The position numbers and the translations under genes are program-made. 64,000 nucleotides of DNA. Source: JAPPHA01 sp965220985 (GTDB lineage Bacteria; Pseudomonadota; Alphaproteobacteria; Rhodobacterales; Rhodobacteraceae). The stretch's first letter is position 1, and each line of letters begins with the position of its first letter. The stretch lies in NCBI GenBank assembly GCA_965220985.1, contig OZ244854.1, forward strand, positions 3,906,001 through 3,970,000. Direction: 5' to 3'. Below are positions 8,520 to 17,068 of this stretch, piece after piece. The notes beneath the pieces are model-generated. The model saw only the letters and a list, made by a program, of their open reading frames with translations, ran no database searches and had not been told where the DNA came from.

Positions 8520-9263
8520 ATGACCGAACCCATCACGCTGCATTACTGGCCCACGCCGAACGGCTGGAAGATCTCGATCGCCCTCGAGGAAATGGGGCTC
8601 CCGTACACGGTCAAGTTCGTCGATATCGGCGCAGGCGACCAGTTCGAACCCGCGTTTCTCAAGATCGCGCCCAACAACCGGATGCCGGCAATCGTCGATC
8701 CGGACGGGCCTGGCGGCAAGCCGGTGTCGGTCTTCGAGTCCGGCGCGATTCTGATGTATCTTGGGCGCAAGACCGGCCTGTTCTACGGTGAAACGGAACG
8801 CGACCGGATCGACATCGAGCAATGGCTGATGTGGCAAATGGGCGGTGTCGGACCAATGGCCGGGCAAGCGCATCATTTCATCCGCTATGCGCCCGAACTT
8901 GATCCACCGCAGGATCTTCCCTATGCCAAGGACCGGTATCGTGCGGAAACCGGACGCCTTTATCGCGTTCTGGACCGACGATTGAGAGGCCGGGAGTACG
9001 TATGCGGCGCGTACTCGATCGCGGACATGGCCATCTGGCCGTGGGCAAGCCTCTGGGAGGGACAGGAACAGGACATCTCCGAATTGCCGGATTTTGCGGC
9101 TTGGCTCGAGCGTTGCGCGGCCCGACCGGCGGTGGCGCGCGGACGCGAGCTTGGCAGCGAGTTTCGATCAGGCAACCGACCCGACAAGGCGGCACAGGCA
9201 ATCCTGTTCGGCCAAGGACAGTCCGAAACCGATGGTGATGATGACGAGCAAGCGCGCGATTGA
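8520..9263 (+). CDS. Glutathione S-transferase family protein (YfcG/YghU-like)
   Basis: A 247-residue cytosolic GST. The N-terminal thioredoxin-like domain begins ITLHYWPTPNGWKISIALEE and carries the cis-proline/glutathione segment NNRMPAIVDPDG and ESGAILMYLGRKTG. The all-alpha C-terminal domain contains EQWLMWQMGGVGPMAGQAHHF, which is diagnostic of the YfcG/YghU group with disulfide-bond reductase activity in studied members. A GGCAGGAGACC ribosome site leads directly to the ATG. The C-terminal tail (ETDGDDDEQARD) is acidic and probably disordered. The physiological substrate is unknown. Confidence 0.9.
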   Translation: MTEPITLHYWPTPNGWKISIALEEMGLPYTVKFVDIGAGDQFEPAFLKIAPNNRMPAIVDPDGPGGKPVSVFESGAILMYLGRKTGLFYGETERDRIDIEQWLMWQMGGVGPMAGQAHHFIRYAPELDPPQDLPYAKDRYRAETGRLYRVLDRRLRGREYVCGAYSIADMAIWPWASLWEGQEQDISELPDFAAWLERCAARPAVARGRELGSEFRSGNRPDKAAQAILFGQGQSETDGDDDEQARD

Positions 9264-9418
9264 CGGTCGTTGGAGGGCGCAGACGCCGCACGGCACATCG
9301 ACGCGACTCCGTCGAGATCCCGGCAACCGGCAGAGAGGTCGGGAAAGATTCGCGCAGATTGCCTCGATGACAGTCACTCGCGGGCAGCGCGAAGCGGCAA
9401 ACGATCAGGATTGATGCG

Positions 9419-11239
9419 ATGACAGATTTGCACGAGACCATCGAACGCGTCACGCAGCGGATTGCCGAACGCAGCGCGACGTCCAGAGCAGGCTATCTTG
9501 ACAATGTTGCGAAGGCGCGGGACGCCGGGCCGGGCTTGCCGCACCTGTCTTGCGGCAACATCGCGCACGCGTTTGCATCCAGCCCGGGCACGGACAAGAC
9601 CGTGCAGGTCGAAGGCGGTGCAGGAAACATCGGCATCATCACTGCCTACAACGACATGCTGTCTGCCCACAAACCCTACGAAGACTATCCCGAGATCATT
9701 CGATCGGCAGTTCGAGAGGCGGGCGGGACGGCTCAGGTCGCCGCTGGCGTTCCGGCAATGTGCGACGGCGTGACGCAAGGCCAGCCGGGAATGGAACTTT
9801 CCCTGTTCTCGCGCGACGTCATCGCTCTCGCGGCGGCTGTCGGCCTGTCGCACAATGTCTTCAACGGCACCATCTATCTCGGCATCTGCGACAAGATCGT
9901 TCCGGGCATGCTGATAGCGGCAGCGACATTTGGCCACTTGCCGGCGATGTTCATCCCGGCGGGTCCCATGCCCTCGGGCCTGCCGAACGACCGCAAGGCG
10001 AAGGTGAGAGAGGACCACGCGACCGGAAAAGTCGATCGGGACAAGCTTCTTCGGGCGGAAATGGCATCCTATCACGGTCCGGGAACCTGCACCTTCTACG
10101 GAACGGCGAACTCGAACCAGATGCTGATGGAGTTCATGGGTTTGCAGTTGCCGGGAAGCAGCTTCATCAATCCGGGCGAATCAATGCGTCGCGCCCTGAC
10201 CGATGCCGGCGCCCGGCGCGCATTTGCGATCACGAAAGAGGGTGACGACTTCACCCCTGCCTGCGACATCCTGACGGCGAAGGCATTCGTGAACGGGATC
10301 GTCGGATTGAACGCCACAGGCGGCTCGACCAACCTTCTCATCCACCTCGTGGCAATTGCGCGGGCGGCAGGATTCGTGCTCGAAACCGAGGACTTTGCCG
10401 AAATCTCGGCAGTGACCCCGCTGCTGTGCCGCATGTACCCCAACGGCCTTCTTGACGTGAACCACTTTCATGCGGCGGGCGGGCTTGCCTTCGTCATCGC
10501 CGAACTCCTCGAGGCCGGCTTGCTGCATCCGGACACCCGCACCGTGGCTGGAACGGGACTCGCGGCCTACACGCATGAACCGGTCATGACTGATGGCGAA
10601 CTGTCGTGGCGCGACAGGCGTCCAGAGACGAGCCTGAATCTCGACGTGTTGAGACCGATCAAGGATCCGTTCACCTCGTCGGGCGGCCTCAGATGCCTTT
10701 CCGGCTCGCTCGGTTCGGCCGTCATGAAAGTTTCCGCGGTTCCTGACGACCGCCTGAGCATCACTGCGCCCGCGCGCGTGTTTCACGACCAGGAGGGCGT
10801 CAAGCGCGCGTTCCGCAGTGGCGAACTCGACCGCGACGTCGTCGTCGTCGTTCGGTTCCAGGGACCGAAATCCAACGGCATGCCCGAACTGCACGGCCTG
10901 ACGCCCATGTTGTCATCGTTGCAGTCCAAGGGATTCCGGGTCGCGCTGGTCACCGACGGACGGATGTCGGGAGCGTCGGGCAAGGTGCCAGCAGCGATTC
11001 ACGTCTCGCCCGAGGCGTGCGATGACGGGCCGATCGCCAAAATCAGCGATGACGACGTTCTTTGCGTCGACGCCCTTGATGGCAGAATCGACTTTGCCGA
11101 TCCGGCCCATCGAGCGCGAGTGGCCAGCCTGCAACCCGCGCAACCGCCGGAATTCGACCACTCAGGCTGCGGTCGATCGCTTTTTGACCTGTTTCGCCAG
11201 CATTCGCGACCAGCGAGCGACGGCGCCGGAGTTTTTTGA
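9419..11239 (+). CDS. edd: Phosphogluconate dehydratase
   Basis: First committed enzyme of the Entner-Doudoroff pathway, converting 6-phosphogluconate to 2-keto-3-deoxy-6-phosphogluconate. It is a 606-residue member of the IlvD/Edd [4Fe-4S] dehydratase family. Family stretches include GIITAYNDMLSAHKPY, GVPAMCDGVTQGQPGMELS, GPGTCTFYGTANSNQM, GLNATGGSTNLLIH and VTDGRMSGASGKVPAAIHVSPEA near the C-terminus. The cluster-binding cysteines fall in the CDG, GTC and neighbouring Cys motifs. The length is standard. Its stop is three bases before eda, so the two enzymes are translated from one message. In the 155-base leader there is an inverted repeat TCGACG/CGTCGA at 9298-9315, not assigned to a regulator. 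Confidence 0.97.
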   Translation: MTDLHETIERVTQRIAERSATSRAGYLDNVAKARDAGPGLPHLSCGNIAHAFASSPGTDKTVQVEGGAGNIGIITAYNDMLSAHKPYEDYPEIIRSAVREAGGTAQVAAGVPAMCDGVTQGQPGMELSLFSRDVIALAAAVGLSHNVFNGTIYLGICDKIVPGMLIAAATFGHLPAMFIPAGPMPSGLPNDRKAKVREDHATGKVDRDKLLRAEMASYHGPGTCTFYGTANSNQMLMEFMGLQLPGSSFINPGESMRRALTDAGARRAFAITKEGDDFTPACDILTAKAFVNGIVGLNATGGSTNLLIHLVAIARAAGFVLETEDFAEISAVTPLLCRMYPNGLLDVNHFHAAGGLAFVIAELLEAGLLHPDTRTVAGTGLAAYTHEPVMTDGELSWRDRRPETSLNLDVLRPIKDPFTSSGGLRCLSGSLGSAVMKVSAVPDDRLSITAPARVFHDQEGVKRAFRSGELDRDVVVVVRFQGPKSNGMPELHGLTPMLSSLQSKGFRVALVTDGRMSGASGKVPAAIHVSPEACDDGPIAKISDDDVLCVDALDGRIDFADPAHRARVASLQPAQPPEFDHSGCGRSLFDLFRQHSRPASDGAGVF

Positions 11240-11242
11240 TCA

Positions 11243-11893
11243 ATGACAAGGACATCGGCATCCGACAGGCAATCGTTGTCGCTGGAGAGGATCTGCGGCG
11301 ACGGCCCCGTCATCGCCGTTCTCGACATTCGCGACACCAGCACAGCCCGCGAGTTGGGTGAGGCCCTTGTGGCCGGTGGCGTCCGCGTGCTCGAAATCAC
11401 GCTCCGATCGCCCGGGGCGCTCGACGCGATCCGGGCCATGTCGGCAATCGAGGGCGCCATTGTCGGAGCGGGTACCATTGTCGCGGCGGACCAGGTCGAA
11501 GCCGTGGTGGAAGCCGGGGCGGTTTTTGGGGTGTCGCCCGGCGTCTCGACGATCGTGGTCGAAGCGTGTGGGCGCGCCGGCCTTCCGCTCCTGCCGGGTG
11601 TTGCAACCGCATCCGAGGTCATGGGGGCACTTGAGCACGGTCTCCACATCCTGAAGTTCTTTCCCGCCGAGGCGGCTGGTGGTCCGACCATGCTGCGCGC
11701 GTTGCACGGCCCGTTTCCGTCAGTGAAGTTTTGCCCGACCGGGGGGCTGACGAGGGACAACACGGCAACCTATCTCGAGCTTCCCAACGTCGTTTGCGCA
11801 GGAGGATCGTGGGTTGCACCCGCATCAGCCGTCGAAAACCGCGACTGGGACGACATCACGAAACTCGCCCGAACCGCCACGAATTTGCGCTGA
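11243..11893 (+). CDS. eda: KDPG aldolase (2-dehydro-3-deoxy-phosphogluconate aldolase)
   Basis: Second Entner-Doudoroff enzyme, cleaving KDPG to pyruvate and glyceraldehyde 3-phosphate. It is a class I (Schiff base) aldolase of 216 residues, with E51 and R55 in LEITLRSP and the Schiff-base lysine K138 in HILKFFPAE. These match the E. coli Glu45/Arg49/Lys133 set. GAGTIV and FCPTGGLTRDN complete the TIM-barrel phosphate site. It follows edd by three bases. The converging flavoprotein gene ends 45 bases downstream, and I see no strong terminator between them. Confidence 0.96.
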   Translation: MTRTSASDRQSLSLERICGDGPVIAVLDIRDTSTARELGEALVAGGVRVLEITLRSPGALDAIRAMSAIEGAIVGAGTIVAADQVEAVVEAGAVFGVSPGVSTIVVEACGRAGLPLLPGVATASEVMGALEHGLHILKFFPAEAAGGPTMLRALHGPFPSVKFCPTGGLTRDNTATYLELPNVVCAGGSWVAPASAVENRDWDDITKLARTATNLR

Positions 11894-11938
11894 GCACCCC
11901 GATCGCAATCCGGTCGTGCATGGCGGTCGCCACGCGAA

Positions 11939-13162
11939 TCACGACGGGATCACGTAACCCTTGGCGTAGGTGGCCTTCATCTGGGCAAAGCAGAGTTCCC
12001 TCTCGACCGGACCGCCGAACCGTGCGGGATCAATGATTGGCAACGGGTATGGCGGCTCGCCATCGACCATCCAGTCTGCAAGATACCTCGCCGCGCCACC
12101 GCCGGTCCCGATTCCGACGGGAAATCCCGATGCCAGCCAGAGCCCCTCGTGAGAGCGAACCGGACCGACCATCGGGCAACCGTCCGGCGAAAAGCACAAG
12201 GGACCATTGTTGATCGTCTTGATGCCGGCTTCACCGAAGGCCGGAATCCGTTCGATCACGCGGAGCAGGTGGGCTTCCAGTCGTTCCATGTTGGGCACCA
12301 GCAGCTCCTGCCCGAACTCAGGGGGTATGCCGTCAACGGCCCAAAGCACGGGGTTCTTTTCGTAGACCCCGCAAAGGAGTGCGTGCCGTTCCTGCCGAAC
12401 GTTCGACGGCGCGCGCGGATCGCGGATGGCGGGCACTTCCCCATCCAGAGCCGCCAGTTCGGGGATGTCGTCGGTGATGATCTCGTGATGTTCGAAGGCA
12501 AAAAGCGGAAGATCCAGCCCGACTTGTTGCGCCAGCTCGCGGGTCCAGAAGCTGGCTGCCAGCACCAAGTGCTCGGCACGGACTGTTCCGGTTTCGGTTT
12601 CGACCTCCCATCGGCCGTCGTCGATTTGGCGGATCCTGCGGGCGGGGCACCGGCAACGAACCTCAGCCCCCAACGATCGGGCGACGGCTGCCAACGCCTG
12701 GGTCGCCCCGGTCGGATCGACATGCCCATCAGCAGGCGTGTGCGCTGCACCGAACAGTCCCTCGGCGTTCACCAACGGGTTGAGCCGCGCAACTGCATCA
12801 GCGCCCACGACCTCGTAGGGGACGTCGAGTTGCTCGAAGAGCGGTTCCAACCTCCTGTAGGCATCCAGTTCGGCTTGGGTTGTCGCCAGCCGCAAGGAGC
12901 CGGTGGGGTGGAAACCCACGTCCAGCCCGCTTTCCGCCTCGGCCTCCAGATAGGCGCTGAGGCTGTCCACGTGGAGTCGGGTGATCTCGGCATAGTGTCC
13001 AAAATGGGTGACGTTGCCTGCCGCGTGCCAGGTCGAGCCCGAGGTCAGTTCCAGCCGCTCGACCAGGACCGCATCGCTCCAACCGCGCTTTGCGAGGGCA
13101 CAGAGCACGCCGCAACCGACAATGCCGCCGCCGATGACGACGACCTTTGCATCCTCGCGCAT
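11939..13162 (-). CDS. FAD-dependent oxidoreductase, sarcosine/dimethylglycine dehydrogenase-like, short form
   Basis: A 407-residue DAO-family flavoprotein. The N-terminal Rossmann motif VVVIGGGIVGCG is followed by SGSTWHAAGNV, the site where dimethylglycine and sarcosine dehydrogenases attach FAD covalently to histidine. PTGSLRLATT and SPDGCPMVGP also fit that family. Full-length relatives are about 800 residues with C-terminal folate-binding GcvT domains; this one stops after the first domain, at AQMKATYAKGYVIPS. The ATG at 13162 overlaps the stop of the MttB-like gene by one base (TGATG). A longer upstream reading is inside that gene and is not used. The likely role is oxidative N-demethylation in partnership with the MttB-like protein; the substrate is unknown. 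Confidence 0.82.
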   Translation of the reverse strand: MREDAKVVVIGGGIVGCGVLCALAKRGWSDAVLVERLELTSGSTWHAAGNVTHFGHYAEITRLHVDSLSAYLEAEAESGLDVGFHPTGSLRLATTQAELDAYRRLEPLFEQLDVPYEVVGADAVARLNPLVNAEGLFGAAHTPADGHVDPTGATQALAAVARSLGAEVRCRCPARRIRQIDDGRWEVETETGTVRAEHLVLAASFWTRELAQQVGLDLPLFAFEHHEIITDDIPELAALDGEVPAIRDPRAPSNVRQERHALLCGVYEKNPVLWAVDGIPPEFGQELLVPNMERLEAHLLRVIERIPAFGEAGIKTINNGPLCFSPDGCPMVGPVRSHEGLWLASGFPVGIGTGGGAARYLADWMVDGEPPYPLPIIDPARFGGPVERELCFAQMKATYAKGYVIPS

Positions 13163-14718
13163 CAGGCGTCCCCCCTGTCCCAGCGGCCTGCCCGCCCGGT
13201 CACGACGTCGGCAGGCAGCAGGATCGGGAAGTGTTGCCGTACGCGGGCATCCGCATCGTTGGAAATGTGTGATGGATAGTGCCGCTCCATGACTTCGGCC
13301 ACCCGGGCCCGGGCGCGTTCTTGGATGTCCGTCGATCCCTGCTCTCGCCAACTGTCGGGGTCTTCACGATCTGCCAGCGACGGATAGACATACTCGGTTT
13401 CCATGAGGGCCAAGGTCTGTGAGGCGCCCAGATAGTGGCCGACATTGCGGGCCGCATCGTCGATCACGTCGACCGACAGCGCATCGTCGCTGACCTCGAT
13501 GCCCTTCATCAGGCGGCGGATCGACGTGATCATCTCGTCGTCGATGACCAACGCTTCAAGCGAGCAGCCAAGCAGGCTGGCGAGCATTCCGGCGCTTTCG
13601 TAAACGAATCCTGGTCCGCTCATCGCAGCCAGCGCGACCGTCAGCGCCTTCTCGTATCCCGCCTGGTTGTCCGGCAGCTTGCTGTCAGCCATGCCGGCAG
13701 GCACGCCCGTCGGCAGCTTGCAGTGCCGCATCAGCTGCGCCTGACCTGCCCCCAAAAGCGCCTGTTCACCACTGCCGCCGGTGAATGCTCCGGTGCGCAG
13801 ATCTGAAACAAAGGGCCAACCGCTGCAAATGACCGGGTGACCCTTCCTGACCAGATTGATCGCGACCAGTGCGCCCAACGATTCCGCCAACGCCTGCACC
13901 AGCGTCCCGGCCAGGGCCGCCGGCGAGGTTGCACCTGATTGCGGGCCTGTCTGGCTGAGGATTGGCATGCCCGCCTGCGCAGCCGCCGTGGCCACGTCGC
14001 TGCTGTCCTTCGAAAACGTCAGAGGCGAAACCACGGTCGTTGCGTGAACCGAAAGAAACGGACGCTCTGCAAAGCCGCCTTTGCGCCCGGTCATCATGTC
14101 AAGCATGGCGATGATGTCGGGCACGTGACTGTCCAGCGTGATCGACGTGCCAAGGTGTTTTTGCGTCCCGCGCGCGCAGGCATATGCCGTGTTCAGATCC
14201 AGTTCGCGCCAGTTCTCGATGTCGGTGGCAACGACGGGACGGGCAAACCACTGGATGTTCGGCAACGTGTCCACCAGACGCGCGATGTCGAACAGATCCT
14301 CGAGCGTCGAGGGCCGGTAGGCGCCCGTCCGACTGTCGAGCATCTGGACCGCCGCACCCCCAGTGGCGAAATGCACGTGCCCGTCGCGGACCTCGATGTC
14401 GTGCTCCGGGCTTTGGCCATGCAGCACGAAATCCCGCGCGGCGCCGTCGATCACGTCTTCGACCAGTGGCCTCGGAAACAGGAGCCTTCCGGCTTCATCC
14501 ATCCGGCACCCGGCCTCAAGCGCCAGCTGCTTCACCGTGTCTGTCGGTTGCTTGAACCCGGTGTTTTCGAGGACATCAAGCGCAGCAGCGTGAATCCGCA
14601 CCACTTCCGCATCGGTGAGTGGACGGTACATCCCTCCCGGCGTACCGAGCGGCCCCGGAGCGAAGCTGGGCGCCTCGCGGCTTTGGCGGGCTCGCTTGCC
14701 TCCCTGACGTCGAGTCAT
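13162..14718 (-). CDS. Trimethylamine methyltransferase (MttB) superfamily protein, non-pyrrolysine
   Basis: A 518-residue protein of the MttB superfamily. Recognisable features are the N-terminal YRPLTDAEVVRIHAAALDVLENTGF, the barrel segments FATGGAAVQMLDSRTGAYRP and LDSHVPDIIAMLDMM, and a C-terminal ARVRQHFP. There is no in-frame amber codon, so it belongs to the pyrrolysine-free group. Studied members of that group demethylate quaternary amines such as glycine betaine, passing the methyl to a corrinoid protein. No corrinoid protein or reductive activase is encoded nearby. I chose the ATG at 14718 (AGGGGA upstream); an open frame continues to 14916 but the extra 66 residues do not resemble the family. 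It is translationally coupled to the flavoprotein. The substrate is inferred only as an N-methylated compound. Confidence 0.82.
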   Translation of the reverse strand: MTRRQGGKRARQSREAPSFAPGPLGTPGGMYRPLTDAEVVRIHAAALDVLENTGFKQPTDTVKQLALEAGCRMDEAGRLLFPRPLVEDVIDGAARDFVLHGQSPEHDIEVRDGHVHFATGGAAVQMLDSRTGAYRPSTLEDLFDIARLVDTLPNIQWFARPVVATDIENWRELDLNTAYACARGTQKHLGTSITLDSHVPDIIAMLDMMTGRKGGFAERPFLSVHATTVVSPLTFSKDSSDVATAAAQAGMPILSQTGPQSGATSPAALAGTLVQALAESLGALVAINLVRKGHPVICSGWPFVSDLRTGAFTGGSGEQALLGAGQAQLMRHCKLPTGVPAGMADSKLPDNQAGYEKALTVALAAMSGPGFVYESAGMLASLLGCSLEALVIDDEMITSIRRLMKGIEVSDDALSVDVIDDAARNVGHYLGASQTLALMETEYVYPSLADREDPDSWREQGSTDIQERARARVAEVMERHYPSHISNDADARVRQHFPILLPADVVTGRAGRWDRGDA

Positions 14719-14912
14719 TTGTTCCCCTGTGCAAGGCTCGGATGTCGTTGCAGTCAACTCCATCGCTCCGCGTGACTCAACCGTGGCAATTGATTGGGGC
14801 GATACACGGTTCAACCGAAGACTTCGCGTTCGTCGTTTGGCCTCGCCCCTCAAAGCCCCGATGTCCCGCAGATTGCCGGGGCCCCGAGAAGATTCCTCAC
14901 CCAACCCTGCGC

Positions 14913-16010
14913 TCAAACCTTGAAGAGGACATGGAGCACGTCGCCGTCGACCACGCGATAGCTTCGACCCTCCGTGCGCATCCGGCCTTGGTCACGCGCG
15001 CCCTTTTCGCCGCCGCAAGCGACATAATCTTCGAATGGAATCACTTCGACACGAATGAACCCTCGGCTGAAGTCGCTGTGGATGACCTTGACCGCCTCGA
15101 CTGCCGGCTGTCCTCGCCTGAACGTCCACGCGTGAGCCTCCTTAGGCCCTGCGGTAAAGAAGGTCTCGAGATTCAGCAGGTCGTATCCGGCACGAATCAG
15201 GCGGTCGAGACCGGGTTCCTCGAGCCCGAGGTCCTGGATGAAGCCATCCGCATCTTCGGGGTCGAGCCGGCTGATTTCCTCCTCGATCGACGCGCAAATC
15301 GCCACGCAGGGGGCCTCGTTCTCCGATGCCATCTGTTCGATTCGCCGAACGTGTTCACTCGTCCCGCCGAGATCGTTCTCGCCGACATTGCAGACATAAA
15401 GGACCGGTTTGGACGTCAGCAGATGAAGCGACTGCCACAGGTCGTTCTCGTTGGCCGCAATCTTGACGTCACGGGCCGGGCGACCGGCTTCGAGCGCCGC
15501 AGCCGCTCGCGCCATCAGTGCCTCGAGCGCGCGGGCATCGGGATCGCCGCCCTTGATTTTCTTGTCGAGCGAATTCCGGCGCCGCTCGATCGACTGCAGG
15601 TCGGCCAGCATCAACTCCGTTTCGATGATCTCCGCATCGCCGATCGGATCGATCTTGCCTTCCACGTGGGTGATCCCGTCATCGTCGAAGCAGCGAAGCA
15701 CCATGACGATGGCGTCCATTTCCCGGATGCTTGCAAGAAACCTGTTTCCGAGGCCCTCGCCGAGCGAAGCGCCCCGAACCAGCCCCGCGATGTCGACGAA
15801 AGTCATCCTTGTGGGGACTGACTTCACCGAGCCGGCGATTCGGGCGATCTTGGACAGTCGCCGATCGGGAACGACAACCTCCCCGACATTGGGATCGATG
15901 GTGCAGAAAGGAAAATTCGCCACCTGCGCGGCTGCAGAACGTGTCAGCGCATTGAACAGGGTCGATTTCCCGACATTGGGAAGTCCGACAAAACCGGAAC
16001 GAAAGCCCAT
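14913..16010 (-). CDS. ychF: Redox-regulated ATPase/GTPase YchF
   Basis: Universally conserved Obg-family P-loop NTPase (OLA1 group), 365 residues. It prefers ATP because the G4 motif is altered. The P-loop is GLPNVGKST (9-17), then TRMTFVDIAGLVRGAS (G3) and YVCNVGEND in place of NKxD. The C-terminal TGS domain starts around LETFFTAGPKEAHAWTF and ends RSYRVVDGDVLHVLFKV. Start at the ATG 16010 gives the canonical MGFRSGFVGLPNVGK; the longer frame to 16169 is not used. trpA is divergent, 189 bases away. Confidence 0.97.
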   Translation of the reverse strand: MGFRSGFVGLPNVGKSTLFNALTRSAAAQVANFPFCTIDPNVGEVVVPDRRLSKIARIAGSVKSVPTRMTFVDIAGLVRGASLGEGLGNRFLASIREMDAIVMVLRCFDDDGITHVEGKIDPIGDAEIIETELMLADLQSIERRRNSLDKKIKGGDPDARALEALMARAAAALEAGRPARDVKIAANENDLWQSLHLLTSKPVLYVCNVGENDLGGTSEHVRRIEQMASENEAPCVAICASIEEEISRLDPEDADGFIQDLGLEEPGLDRLIRAGYDLLNLETFFTAGPKEAHAWTFRRGQPAVEAVKVIHSDFSRGFIRVEVIPFEDYVACGGEKGARDQGRMRTEGRSYRVVDGDVLHVLFKV

Positions 16011-16199
16011 GCCCAATCTCCGTTGATCCGTTGGAAGCGTGCGGCCATGCCTCGCCGTCTCGGACAGGCTCGAAGCGGCACAGATGGGGCCTCTACCCTT
16101 GACATCATTGGACGGCAAGGGCACGCACGGTCGCGCCGTGGCCGGATCCCCGTTTGGTGATGCGGTCATTTCTGAAAAACGCAGCGGAGTACACCGAGC

Positions 16200-17000
16200 A
16201 TGTCACGAATTCAGGAACGCTTTTCACGGCTTGCGAACGAAGGGCGTTCGGCATTCATCCCTTACATCATGGCAGGCGACCCGGATTCGGCAACGACGCT
16301 CGAAGTGATGCACGGTCTGTCCGATGTCGGAGTCGACGTGATCGAACTCGGATTTCCGTTCACCGACCCGATGGCGGACGGCCCGACCATCCAGCTCGCG
16401 GGCCAACGGGCGCTCGGCGCAGGCATGACATTGGCGCGCACTCTTGATCTGGTCTCCGAATTCAGGAGTTCCGACAGCGAGACCCCGCTCGTTCTCATGG
16501 GGTACTACAATCCGATCGACACATACGGCGTCGATGCCTTTCTCGAGGATGCGGTTTCCGCAGGCGTCGACGGTCTGATCATCGTGGATCTGCCGCCCGA
16601 AGAGGATGACGAGCTGTGCATCCCCGCCCGCAAGCACGGGATCGACTTCGTCCGACTTGCCACCCCGACGACCGATTCGGTCCGTCTGCCAAGCGTGCTG
16701 CAGAACACCGGCGGCTTCATCTATTACGTTTCGATCACGGGCATCACTGGCGCTGGCGCGGCTGATGCCAGCATGATCGCGCCGGATGTCGCCCGGATCC
16801 GAGAGGCCGGCGCCCTCCCGGTCTGTGTCGGCTTCGGAATCCGAACGCCCGAGGCGGCGGCCGACGTGGCGCGCATCGCTGACGGCGTGGTGGTCGGTTC
16901 GGCGATCGTGCAACGCATGGCGGACGGCGACACGCCAAAAGAGGTGATCGGTTTCGTTGATTCACTTGTTCGTGGCGTGCGTGGTGCCCGACGGGAGTGA
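16200..17000 (+). CDS. trpA: Tryptophan synthase alpha chain
   Basis: Alpha subunit of tryptophan synthase, which releases indole from indole-3-glycerol phosphate and channels it to TrpB. It is a 266-residue TIM barrel. The catalytic pair is in place: E49 (VIELGFPFTDP) and D60 (MADGPTIQ), with the phosphate site GFGIRTPEAA and VGSAIV. No trpB, trpF or accD is adjacent, so it is detached from the usual trpFBA cluster. The ATG is preceded by GCGGAGT. A TTGACA at 16099 lies upstream, but no convincing -10 follows it. Confidence 0.96.
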   Translation: MSRIQERFSRLANEGRSAFIPYIMAGDPDSATTLEVMHGLSDVGVDVIELGFPFTDPMADGPTIQLAGQRALGAGMTLARTLDLVSEFRSSDSETPLVLMGYYNPIDTYGVDAFLEDAVSAGVDGLIIVDLPPEEDDELCIPARKHGIDFVRLATPTTDSVRLPSVLQNTGGFIYYVSITGITGAGAADASMIAPDVARIREAGALPVCVGFGIRTPEAAADVARIADGVVVGSAIVQRMADGDTPKEVIGFVDSLVRGVRGARRE

Positions 17001-17068
17001 CCAGAAATCCGCCAACGAGATGACAATCGACGCGAAATGCCCGCCGCGCGCTGACTGAAGAGGAACCC

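Noticed and set aside
13162..14718. Pyrrolysine-containing trimethylamine methyltransferase
   Set aside because: The frame has no internal TAG, and no pylT, pylS or corrinoid genes are nearby; the non-pyrrolysine subgroup fits better.
16099..16199. Promoter of trpA from the TTGACA at 16099
   Set aside because: The -35 is perfect, but 16-18 bases downstream the sequence (CACGCA) does not resemble a -10 element.
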